Of a stretch of 12,183 bases of DNA, positions 1 through 6,428 are shown piece after piece (position 1 is the stretch's first letter; each line of letters begins with the position of its first letter). This DNA comes from an uncultured Muribaculum sp. Its GTDB lineage: Bacteria; Bacteroidota; Bacteroidia; Bacteroidales; Muribaculaceae. The DNA lies in contig NZ_CAJTYX010000058.1 in NCBI RefSeq assembly GCF_910583865.1, forward strand, positions 1-12,183, written 5' to 3'. The position numbers were made by a program, and so were the translations under genes. The notes beneath the pieces are model-generated. The model was not told the DNA's origin and ran no database searches. It saw only the letters and a list, made by a program, of their open reading frames with translations.

Positions 1-49
1 GACCCTCTGATTAACAGTCAGATGCTCTAACCGACTGAGCTATTGAAGC
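1..49 (-). tRNA. tRNA-Asn (anticodon GTT), 3' part cut off by the window edge
   Basis: Read on the minus strand from position 49, the sequence folds as a tRNA: acceptor strand GCTTCAA, then TA, a D stem GCTC/GAGC closing an AGTCGGTTA loop, an anticodon stem TCTGA/TCAGA and the loop CTGTTAA. The anticodon GTT lies at positions 15-13 and reads Asn codons. The variable loop, T arm and 3' acceptor strand lie beyond position 1. The gene diverges from pckA and has its own promoter about 35 nt upstream. Confidence 0.93.
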
Positions 50-83
50 GGATTGGCATATCCGGCTCTCCGAATTTGCGTTG

Positions 84-115
84 CAAAATTACGCACTTTC
101 TTTTACATCTCCAAA
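84..115 (-). promoter_or_regulatory. Bacteroidetes-type promoter of tRNA-Asn
   Basis: On the minus strand TTTG (115-112) is followed after exactly 20 nt by TAATTTTG (91-84). This fits the Bacteroidetes primary-sigma consensus TTTG / TAnnTTTG. The expected start of transcription is near position 77-80, a short distance before the mature tRNA at 49. Confidence 0.75.
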
Positions 116-262
116 TTTTTAACACAGAATGTTGAGATAAACGCGAAAAAGTGAAATTTTCAGAAATATGACATCCACCACGTCTTTGTTGCGAACAATT
201 CATCCACTGAAAACGGTTAATAGTGTGGTTGTAAAGCCAAACTCGATACAGACGGTATCACG

Positions 263-289
263 CCTTCTGCCACGAGGGAAGGTTTTTTT
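263..289 (+). terminator. weak terminator-like hairpin with T7 tract
   Basis: CCTTC (263-267) can pair with GAAGG (278-282), with a possible inner CC/GG pairing, and is followed directly by seven T (283-289). The stem is short. No plus-strand gene lies upstream within the window, so if it is real it would end an unrecognised transcript. Confidence 0.25.
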
Positions 290-555
290 GACGTTGTTCT
301 CTCGTCCTCAAGAAAAGCAGAATGTATTCCAATAGGAAGATTTCAGGATGTTTTTGCTTGAAATGGAAGGCATGTGGCGAATGATTTCAGCCCCCATCGT
401 CGGTCTTTGACGATAAATTCTTAAAATTATGTAATACGGAAATATTTCTTTATTTGAACGGCGATGTTAATGAAAAAGTCATTAACTTTGTAGTGGATTT
501 ATTGCCCCCTCAGGAGGCATGACAATCACGTTTTCCCGGGGGATACGTTCCTCGT

Positions 556-588
556 TTTCCCTGAGGTATAGTCTAAAGTATAAATTTA
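556..588 (+). promoter_or_regulatory. probable pckA promoter
   Basis: TAAATTTA (581-588) differs from TAnnTTTG only at the last base. TTTC (556-559), 21 nt upstream, differs from TTTG by one base. Both boxes are imperfect but the spacing is right and the pckA start is about 27 nt downstream. The right arm of an inverted repeat, CCTGAGG (560-566), sits just inside the upstream box and could be an operator half-site, but this is inference. Confidence 0.4.
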
Positions 589-615
589 CAAACCATATAA
601 TTAAGTCTATACAAA

Positions 616-2220
616 ATGAGCAAGATCGATTTAGCCCAGTATGGCATCAAGGATGTCAAAGAGGTGATTTACAATCCCAGCTATGACGAGCTCTTCAAGG
701 CAGAAACCTGCCCCACACTCGAAGGTTTTGAAAAAGGAGTAGTGACCGAGCTTGGCGCTGTCAATGTGATGACAGGCGTCTACACCGGTCGCTCGCCTAA
801 AGATAAGTTCATCGTGCTCGACGACAACTCGCGCGACAAAGTATGGTGGACAACCGAAGAATATCCCAACGACAACAAGCCCGTCACCGAAAAGACCTGG
901 GCCGCTGTAAAGGATATCGCCATCAACGAGCTTTCAGGAAAGAAGCTCTATGTGGTAGACTGCTTCTGCGGAGCCAACAAGGATACCCGCATGGCTGTAC
1001 GTTTCATCATGGAGGTGGCATGGCAGGCCCACTTCGTGACCAACATGTTCATCCGTCCCACCGCAGAGGAACTCAAGGACTTCACCCCCAACTTCGTCGT
1101 TTACAACGCTTCGAAGGCAAAGGTTGAGAACTTCAAGGAACTCGGCCTCAACTCGGAGACCGCAGTCGTGTTCAACACTACTTCGCGTGAGCAGGTTATC
1201 ATCAACACCTGGTACGGCGGCGAGATGAAGAAGGGTATGTTCTCGATGATGAACTACTACCTCCCCCAGCAGGGAATCGCCTCCATGCACTGCTCGGCCA
1301 ACACCGACAAGGAAGGCAAGAACACCGCTATCTTCTTCGGCCTCTCCGGTACCGGAAAGACCACCCTTTCCACCGACCCCAAGCGTCTCCTCATCGGCGA
1401 CGACGAGCACGGATGGGACGACAACGGCGTGTTCAACTTCGAGGGCGGATGCTATGCGAAGGTCATCAACCTCGACAAGGAGAGCGAGCCTGATATCTAC
1501 AACGCCATCACCCGCGACGCCCTCCTTGAGAACGTAACTGTCGACAAGGACGGTAAGATCGACTTCAAGGACAAGAGCGTTACCGAGAACACCCGCGTAA
1601 GCTACCCCATCAACCACATCAAGAGCATCGTTGAGCCGGTAAGCGCAGGTCCCGACGCCAAGAACGTGATCTTCCTCTCTGCCGACGCATTCGGAGTGCT
1701 TCCTCCCGTGTCGATCCTTACTCCCGAGCAGACGAAGTACTACTTCCTCTCCGGCTTCACCGCCAAGCTCGCCGGTACCGAACGCGGCATCACCGAACCT
1801 ACCCCCACATTCTCCGCTTGCTTCGGACAGGCATTCCTCGAACTGCATCCTACAAAGTATGCCGAGGAGCTCGTCAAGAAGATGGAGAAGAGCGGCGCAA
1901 AGGCCTATCTCGTCAACACAGGTTGGAACGGCACAGGCAAGCGTATCTCTATCCGCGACACCCGTGGCATCATCGATGACATCCTCAACGGTGACATCCT
2001 GAAGGCTCCCACCAAGAAGCTCCCCATCTTCGACTTCGAGATTCCTACCGAGCTTCCCGGCGTGGATCCCAAGATCCTCGACCCCCGCGACACCTATGCC
2101 GATCCCGCACAGTGGGATGTAAAGGCAAAGGACCTCGCTGCACGCTTCATCAAGAACTTCAAGAAGTACGAGAACAACGCAGCAGGCAAGGCCCTCGTAG
2201 CCGCCGGGCCCCAGCTCTGA
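616..2220 (+). CDS. pckA: Phosphoenolpyruvate carboxykinase (ATP)
   Basis: A cytosolic enzyme that interconverts oxaloacetate + ATP and phosphoenolpyruvate + CO2 + ADP. In gut Bacteroidales it is generally thought to fix CO2 onto PEP toward fumarate and succinate. The 534 residues match the family's usual 530-540. Visible motifs are TGVYTGRSPKDKF with the substrate-binding Arg59, the P-loop GLSGTGKTT at 242-250 (Lys248), the metal-binding pair Asp262-Asp263 in GDDEHGWDD, FLSADAFGVLPP, and the AGTERGITEP region. The stretch NTGWNGTGKRIS is shorter than in the E. coli enzyme, as I recall for Bacteroides homologues. The ATG at 616 is chosen because the MSKIDLAQYGI start suits the family; no Shine-Dalgarno is seen, as is usual in this phylum. 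It is a single-gene unit with a strong terminator. The long minus-strand reading frame opposite is an antisense shadow. Confidence 0.97.
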   Translation: MSKIDLAQYGIKDVKEVIYNPSYDELFKAETCPTLEGFEKGVVTELGAVNVMTGVYTGRSPKDKFIVLDDNSRDKVWWTTEEYPNDNKPVTEKTWAAVKDIAINELSGKKLYVVDCFCGANKDTRMAVRFIMEVAWQAHFVTNMFIRPTAEELKDFTPNFVVYNASKAKVENFKELGLNSETAVVFNTTSREQVIINTWYGGEMKKGMFSMMNYYLPQQGIASMHCSANTDKEGKNTAIFFGLSGTGKTTLSTDPKRLLIGDDEHGWDDNGVFNFEGGCYAKVINLDKESEPDIYNAITRDALLENVTVDKDGKIDFKDKSVTENTRVSYPINHIKSIVEPVSAGPDAKNVIFLSADAFGVLPPVSILTPEQTKYYFLSGFTAKLAGTERGITEPTPTFSACFGQAFLELHPTKYAEELVKKMEKSGAKAYLVNTGWNGTGKRISIRDTRGIIDDILNGDILKAPTKKLPIFDFEIPTELPGVDPKILDPRDTYADPAQWDVKAKDLAARFIKNFKKYENNAAGKALVAAGPQL

Positions 2221-2239
2221 TCCGATTACGTACACTGAC

Positions 2240-2254
2240 GTCGCCTACGGCGAC
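2240..2254 (+). other. small hairpin after pckA
   Basis: GTCGCC and GGCGAC form a perfect 6-bp stem with a TAC loop, 20 nt after the pckA stop and just before the main terminator. It may help stabilise the mRNA 3' end; this is inference. Confidence 0.35.
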
Positions 2255-2266
2255 AGAAGCCATACC

Positions 2267-2302
2267 CGGAGGTGTGTCGATTTCGACACACCTCCGTTTT
2301 TT
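2267..2302 (+). terminator. pckA intrinsic terminator
   Basis: A perfect 14-nt inverted repeat (2267-2280 with 2283-2296, beginning CGGAGGTGTG) is followed directly by six T. In practice it forms a 13-bp stem with a 4-nt ATTT loop. This is the clearest terminator on this side of the window and isolates pckA from what follows. Confidence 0.92.
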
Positions 2303-2318
2303 ACGCCGTGCCGCAGGT

Positions 2319-2506
2319 ATAAGTAACTCACAAAAATTATTTCGCATGTGATAGATTCTAAAGCTTTATATTTCTGACGGAGAATTTCCGGCGCTTTCCG
2401 CTCTCTTCATCAGTCGTGTAGCTCGCTACACTCCTTCTTCATCGAGCAAAAATCGCTCGAAAATTCTATCGTCGGAAATATAAAATAATTTTTGCGAGTT
2501 ACTTAT
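2319..2506. repeat. 188-bp imperfect palindromic element with 24-nt terminal inverted repeats (MITE- or BIME-like)
   Basis: The ends 2319-2342 and 2483-2506 are inverted repeats matching at 23 of 24 positions, starting ATAAGTAACTC. A second pair of arms lies inside: 2367-2389 against 2459-2482, both starting TATATTTC when read inward, with a few mismatches. The left half has 24 extra nt (2343-2366) with no partner. Near the centre are a perfect 7-bp hairpin, GTGTAGC/GCTACAC (2416-2431), and a 6-bp hairpin, TCGAGC/GCTCGA (2442-2460). CTTCATC occurs twice in the same direction (2405-2411 and 2437-2443), flanking the central hairpin. No protein is plausible in it. It lies between the pckA terminator and the next promoter, which is typical for small dispersed repeats. 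I see no clear target duplication, and copy number cannot be judged from one window. Confidence 0.7.
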
Positions 2507-2521
2507 CCGCGAATTTTGATG

Positions 2522-2529
2522 TAAATTTG
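2522..2529 (+). promoter_or_regulatory. -7 box of the lipoprotein operon promoter
   Basis: TAAATTTG matches TAnnTTTG exactly and lies 17 nt before the first candidate start codon (2547) and 41 nt before the second (2571). No TTTG stands at the usual 19-21 nt upstream; the nearest (2491-2494) is 27 nt away, inside the right end of the palindromic element. The promoter may thus be weak or depend on an activator. Confidence 0.5.
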
Positions 2530-2546
2530 TGCTCTGACTTCCGAAA

Positions 2547-4679
2547 ATGACGAGAAACGAAACGACATACATGCGCTGGCTCCTCGGGGTGATACTCATC
2601 TTCATCCTTGCCGCGTGCGCATCCATTGGCCGTCCTTCGGGCGGCGAGTACGACTATGCGCCCCCGGTCTACATCAAGAGCAACCCCGCCATAGGCTCCC
2701 GCAACGTGACAAACAGCCGCCTGAGCATCGATTTCGACGAAAACGTCCAGGTGGAGGATGTAATGTCAAAGGTCGTAGTGTCCCCGGCGCAGAAGGCTAT
2801 CCCGTCGGTTACCGCCAATGGGCGCCGCATCACCGTCGACATACGCGACACGCTAATCCCCAACACCACCTACACCATCGACTTCTCCGATGCCATACGC
2901 GACCTCAACGAGGGCAACGTGCTCGACGGGTTCTCAATCGACTTCTCCACGGGGGACAGCATCGACTCGCTCAGGATATCCGGGATGGTGTTTGAGGCGC
3001 GCACTCTTGAGCCTGCCCAAGGTATGCTCGTCGGCGTCTACAGCAACCTATCCGACACTGCCGTCACCACCCTCCCCATGGAGCGCATCGCGCGTACCAA
3101 CCAGCTCGGCCAGTTCACGATACGCGGTCTCCGTCCCGCCGACTACCGCATATTCGCCATCAACGACATCAACCGCGACTACCATTGGGACCGCAGCGAG
3201 GACATCGCCTTCTACGACACCATCATACGCCCCTGGGTCGAGACAGTCACCATCACCGACACGCTCGTGTCATCGGATGGCGTCGACTCGATAGTCGTCC
3301 GTGAGGGTCGAGACTATTTCCCCAACGATATTCTGCTCACATGGTTCAACGAGGGCTACCAGGCGCAGTATCTCAAAGATTATAAACGCCCCGAGCGCCG
3401 CAAGCTGACCGTCGACTTCGCCGCACACTCCGACACGCTCCCGGAAATCACCATCATCAACGGTCCTAAGGCCGGCACGACCGCCTCCGAATGGGCGCGT
3501 CTCAACACTGTCGAGACCCTCGACACGCTCGAATACTTCATTACCGACTCGGCCGTCTACGCCATGGACTCCATGCTCGTGGCCATGCGCTACCTCCGCA
3601 CCGACACCAACTCACAGCTCGTGTGGGGCACCGACACCCTGCGCTTCAACTTCAAGGATGCCAAGAAAAGCAAGGGACAGCTAAAGAAAGAGGCAAAGGA
3701 GCGTGAACGCAAGATCGAGAAGATTCTGAAAGAGCGCCAGGAGGCCGGCGACACATCCACGACCATACTCCCCTCCGACACGATAGAGATAAAGTTCCTG
3801 CAGTTCTCGTCAAAGTCGGGAGGCACGCAGGAACTGGCGAGGCCCATATGGTTCACCGTCGACCAGCCGCTCACTGTCGACACCATACCCGATTCCGTGG
3901 TGACGTTCGCAGTACAGCGTGACACACTCTGGGACACCATCGTGGCGCCGCGCATCTATCGCCCCGATCCGCTGCGCCTGCTGAGCTTCAAGGCCGATTT
4001 CAACTGGGCGCCGGCCACCCGCTACAAGCTTTCCATCGATTCTGCCGCCCTCCATGGTGTCTATGGCCTCTGGAACGCCCCCGTCGACTTTGAATTCACC
4101 ACAAAGGCTGTCGAGGATTACTCCGCGCTGTTCGTGAATGTCAGCGGCCTGTCTGCCGACACCGCCTACGTCGAGGTGCTCGGACGCGACGACAAGCCCG
4201 TGGCCACCGCCCCTGTGGTCGATGGTGTCGCCGAATTCAACTATCTCGCGCCGGGCGACTACTATCTGCGCCTCTACATCGACCGCAACGGCAACGGTGA
4301 GTACGACACCGGCAACCTCCTCTCCTCCATCCAGCCCGAAGAGGTCTACTACTATCCGAAGAAGATAGTGCTGAAGAAAAACTGGGACGTCGAGCAGACG
4401 TGGAACATCTACGAGACCGCCATCGACCTCCAGAAGCCCAAGGAGATCAAGAAAAACAAGCCCAAGGACAACAAGAAGCGCCGCCGTCGTGCCGACGGGT
4501 CATACATCGACGATGGCGACGGGCGTGAGGGTGACGAATACGACGAAGAGTTCGACGACGGCTACGGCCAGGATGACTTCTTCGGTCCCGGGTCGGCCAA
4601 CGGTACACGAAATATAGGCAACGGGCGCAACAATTTCGGCCGCAACGGCGGCGGATTCACCCGCAACAACCGTTTCTGA
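2547..4679 (+). CDS. Ig-like (Big_5 / SbsA-type) domain lipoprotein
   Basis: A conserved Bacteroidetes envelope lipoprotein of unknown molecular role. A short hydrophobic segment ends in the lipobox LAAC (Cys24), followed by ASIGRPSGG, which is typical of this group. Residues about 39-136 form an Ig-like Big_5 domain (KSNPAIGSRNVTNSRLSIDF). About 143-225 is a carboxypeptidase-regulatory-like beta sandwich. Residues 370-400 are highly charged and possibly helical. Further beta-rich modules lie at about 475-520 and 527-615. Two aspartate-rich loops resemble calcium-binding loops (207-219 and 579-590). The tail is basic (about 630-648), then acidic (654-671), then rich in Gly, Asn, Arg and Phe. 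An ATG at 2571 (Met9, MRWLLGVIL) gives a more compact signal peptide and may be the true start. The gene heads an apparent operon with the DUF3822 gene and rsmD. Confidence 0.85.
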   Translation: MTRNETTYMRWLLGVILIFILAACASIGRPSGGEYDYAPPVYIKSNPAIGSRNVTNSRLSIDFDENVQVEDVMSKVVVSPAQKAIPSVTANGRRITVDIRDTLIPNTTYTIDFSDAIRDLNEGNVLDGFSIDFSTGDSIDSLRISGMVFEARTLEPAQGMLVGVYSNLSDTAVTTLPMERIARTNQLGQFTIRGLRPADYRIFAINDINRDYHWDRSEDIAFYDTIIRPWVETVTITDTLVSSDGVDSIVVREGRDYFPNDILLTWFNEGYQAQYLKDYKRPERRKLTVDFAAHSDTLPEITIINGPKAGTTASEWARLNTVETLDTLEYFITDSAVYAMDSMLVAMRYLRTDTNSQLVWGTDTLRFNFKDAKKSKGQLKKEAKERERKIEKILKERQEAGDTSTTILPSDTIEIKFLQFSSKSGGTQELARPIWFTVDQPLTVDTIPDSVVTFAVQRDTLWDTIVAPRIYRPDPLRLLSFKADFNWAPATRYKLSIDSAALHGVYGLWNAPVDFEFTTKAVEDYSALFVNVSGLSADTAYVEVLGRDDKPVATAPVVDGVAEFNYLAPGDYYLRLYIDRNGNGEYDTGNLLSSIQPEEVYYYPKKIVLKKNWDVEQTWNIYETAIDLQKPKEIKKNKPKDNKKRRRRADGSYIDDGDGREGDEYDEEFDDGYGQDDFFGPGSANGTRNIGNGRNNFGRNGGGFTRNNRF

Positions 4680-4697
4680 CCCTTTAATGTGTTTCCG

Positions 4698-5600
4698 ATG
4701 GGCAGATGTGTGATAGATAAAGAGGCCGTCACGGCTCCCGGACGTTGTCATCTCATACTTGATGTCGACGACTCGCGCCTTGGCGTGGCTGTGGTCGATC
4801 CGCTCGCGCCGGCGTCTATGCCGGTGTGGCGTGAGATACCGCTCTCCGATGGGGTCGCTCCATCCGGCTCCACGATGGTGGCCTCTCCGGCCGAACGTCT
4901 CGTAAGGATGCTTGAGGAGGCCGTCTACGACAATCCCGTGCTCCTCTCCGGATTCCTTACCGTGGATGTCATGCTCCATGCGCCTTGGTTCGCCCTCCTC
5001 CCCCCGGGTGTCTCCGACAGCGATTGCCGCGCCATCCTCGACGCGTCGATGCCGCGCGAGGCTGCAGACGCCACCATGATAGCCGCTCCCGCCGATGGCG
5101 ACATGTCGCCGCGTTTCATCATGTATGCCGACACCCCCTTGGTCGACTTCCTGCGCCGCACCTTCTCCAACCCCACGTTCCGCCATCCGATTGAGGCTAT
5201 GGCGTCGTGGTTCAGCCACACCGATCCCCTCGGTGTCGAAGGCAAGATGCTGGCACGCTTCTCCCCGGCAAGCCTCGACCTTATGGCTTTCGGCTCTTCC
5301 GGACTCGTGTTCGCCAACACGTTCTGCTGCCTCGATCCCGCCGACGCCGTCTATTTCATCCTTGCCGTAAGGGACTCCCTCGGCATTGATGCCGACGGCG
5401 AATTGCTACTCGCCGGCGACTCGGCCCCGCGCGAGGCCGTCACACCCCTTCTGCGCCGCTACGTAGGATTTGCGATGCCACTCCCGATCCCTCCGCGCTC
5501 ATGCGGCGGCGATGCCGGCGTCATCCCTTTCCACGTCGAGGCGCTCCTATCCGCGATTATGAAGAATAACGACAAAACTCCCGACGCAACATGCGAATAA
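4698..5600 (+). CDS. DUF3822 family protein
   Basis: A 300-residue protein placed in DUF3822 from its position directly upstream of rsmD, its size and its general pattern; function is unknown. The N-terminal strand LILDVDDSRLGVAVVD (about 19-34) and a later DLMAFGSSGLVFANTF (about 193-208) with LLLAGD (about 236-241) recall the phosphate-binding and adenosine-region strands of actin-like ATPases such as PilM and FtsA. That fold assignment is inference and the key residues are not classical. No signal peptide or membrane segment is evident, so it is probably cytosolic. The ATG at 4698 is preferred; an in-frame GTG at 4689 would add three residues. The gap to the lipoprotein gene is 18 nt and the last 10 nt overlap rsmD, which implies co-transcription and probably translational coupling. 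Confidence 0.75.
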   Translation: MGRCVIDKEAVTAPGRCHLILDVDDSRLGVAVVDPLAPASMPVWREIPLSDGVAPSGSTMVASPAERLVRMLEEAVYDNPVLLSGFLTVDVMLHAPWFALLPPGVSDSDCRAILDASMPREAADATMIAAPADGDMSPRFIMYADTPLVDFLRRTFSNPTFRHPIEAMASWFSHTDPLGVEGKMLARFSPASLDLMAFGSSGLVFANTFCCLDPADAVYFILAVRDSLGIDADGELLLAGDSAPREAVTPLLRRYVGFAMPLPIPPRSCGGDAGVIPFHVEALLSAIMKNNDKTPDATCE

Positions 5601-6211
5601 TCAGAGGAAAATATGGTCGTCGCCGATTCGACGTGCCATCCAACATATCAGCGCGGCCCACTACCGATTTCGCCCGTGAGAACATCTTCAACGTACTTGA
5701 GAACCTTGTCGACCTCGAAGGGGCTGACTGCCTTGACCTGTTTGCGGGCACGGGTGCTGTCAGCTTTGAGTTCCTTTCGCGCGAATGCCGCCATGTCACC
5801 GCAGTGGAGAAGGCCGCTACCCAATGGCGGTTCATCTCGCAGGTGGCGCAGCGGCTTAATGTCGACAACTTCACCCTTGTGCGCGGCGACGTGTTCCGTT
5901 TCGTGGCCTCATGCTCCGAAAAGTTCGACGTCATTTTCGCCGATCCACCCTACGATCTTCCGCGCTTCGCCGAAATCCCCGGCCTGATTCTCGGCTCCTC
6001 CATGCTCCGTGAGGGCACGGTCGTCGTTATCGAGCACTCCCGCGCATACGACTTCTCCGCGCTTCCCCACTTCCTCGAGCACCGTGCCTACGGCTCCGTC
6101 AACTTCTCCATCTTCCGCATCACTTCCTCCGATCCATCCGTAGACACCGATTCATCTGTAGACGCCGATCCGGCTACAGACTCCGCACCTCCTGCCACTC
6201 CCGACGCCTGA
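5591..6211 (+). CDS. rsmD: 16S rRNA (guanine(966)-N2)-methyltransferase RsmD
   Basis: An SAM-dependent Rossmann-fold enzyme that methylates N2 of G966 in 16S rRNA during 30S assembly. The N terminus MRIIRGKYGRRRF and RPTTDFARENIFNVL (22-36) are RsmD signatures. The SAM-binding loop is DLFAGTGA (49-56), the acidic residue after strand 2 is Glu73, and the catalytic motif is DPPYD (118-122). The conserved core ends near residue 178 (FRIT). It is followed by a Ser/Asp/Ala/Pro-rich tail of about 28 residues containing three copies of a six-residue repeat (DPSVDT, DSSVDA, DPATDS), which is unusual for the family. The start codon lies inside the end of the upstream DUF3822 gene (10-nt overlap). The operon ends at the bidirectional hairpin near 6301. 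Confidence 0.93.
   Translation: MRIIRGKYGRRRFDVPSNISARPTTDFARENIFNVLENLVDLEGADCLDLFAGTGAVSFEFLSRECRHVTAVEKAATQWRFISQVAQRLNVDNFTLVRGDVFRFVASCSEKFDVIFADPPYDLPRFAEIPGLILGSSMLREGTVVVIEHSRAYDFSALPHFLEHRAYGSVNFSIFRITSSDPSVDTDSSVDADPATDSAPPATPDA
6131..6184 (+). repeat. three tandem 18-nt repeats in the rsmD 3' end
   Basis: The units 6131-6148, 6149-6166 and 6167-6184 each begin GAT and follow the pattern GATyCnTCyGTAGACnCC; the third copy is more diverged. They keep the reading frame and encode D-x-(S/A)-(V/T)-D-x hexapeptides in the RsmD tail. Confidence 0.75.
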
Positions 6212-6300
6212 CGGAGTGCATATAATCTTTCCTCTGTGCTCTGTGTGTCCCGTGCTTTTTATTTAAACCATCTGCCTTTGGCTTTAGGGGTATGAAAAGC

Positions 6301-6336
6301 GAAACAGGGCCGGTTCACACCGGCCCTGTTTCTTTT
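6301..6336. terminator. bidirectional terminator between rsmD and asd
   Basis: GAAACAGGGCCGGT (6301-6314) is perfectly complementary to 6319-6332, with a TCAC loop. On the plus strand TTTT follows directly (6333-6336). On the minus strand TTTT follows two bases after the stem. It therefore suits both convergent units, rsmD from the left and asd from the right. Confidence 0.92.
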
Positions 6337-6377
6337 AAAATAAAGGCTTAAGGTTACTTATCTTATTTGTACAGAGG

Positions 6378-6428
6378 TTGCTTTGTCAATGTTGGAGAGA
6401 GATTGCTTTGCCGATGTCGGAGAGGGGA
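6378..6428. repeat. tandem duplication of about 25 bp adjoining the asd stop codon
   Basis: Copy 1 (6378-6402) and copy 2 (6403-6428) both begin TTGCTTTG. After that, TCAATGTTGGAGAG and CCGATGTCGGAGAG differ only by three transitions. Copy 2 abuts the asd stop codon (TTA at 6429-6431 on the plus strand), so the repeat lies in the 3' untranslated region of asd. Confidence 0.7.

Larger units (their letters stand above)
116..615. other. 500-nt spacer between tRNA-Asn and pckA, no gene seen
   Basis: I find no convincing reading frame here on either strand, and base composition is AT-rich. It holds a weak terminator-like hairpin (263-289), a small inverted repeat ATCGTC/GACGAT (396-401 and 409-414), and near pckA a spaced inverted repeat CCTCAGG/CCTGAGG (508-514 and 560-566) around a CCCGGG palindrome (535-540). 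The last part is the likely pckA control region. A small RNA is possible but nothing identifies one. Confidence 0.5.

Noticed and set aside
396..414. Hairpin ATCGTC/GACGAT in the spacer upstream of pckA
   Set aside because: Only 6 bp with a 7-nt loop and no T tract or adjacent gene; too weak to call.
934..2235. 433-residue minus-strand open frame opposite pckA
   Set aside because: It mirrors the codon bias of pckA on the opposite strand, has no recognisable domain and extends into the pckA 3' flank; PckA itself is certain.
2426..2626. 66-residue minus-strand frame from the lipoprotein start into the palindromic element
   Set aside because: It overlaps the promoter and signal-peptide region and consists mostly of translated repeat sequence; no sign of a real protein.
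4500..5219. 239-residue minus-strand open frame across the lipoprotein and DUF3822 genes
   Set aside because: It spans the junction of two real plus-strand genes and has no recognisable protein features.
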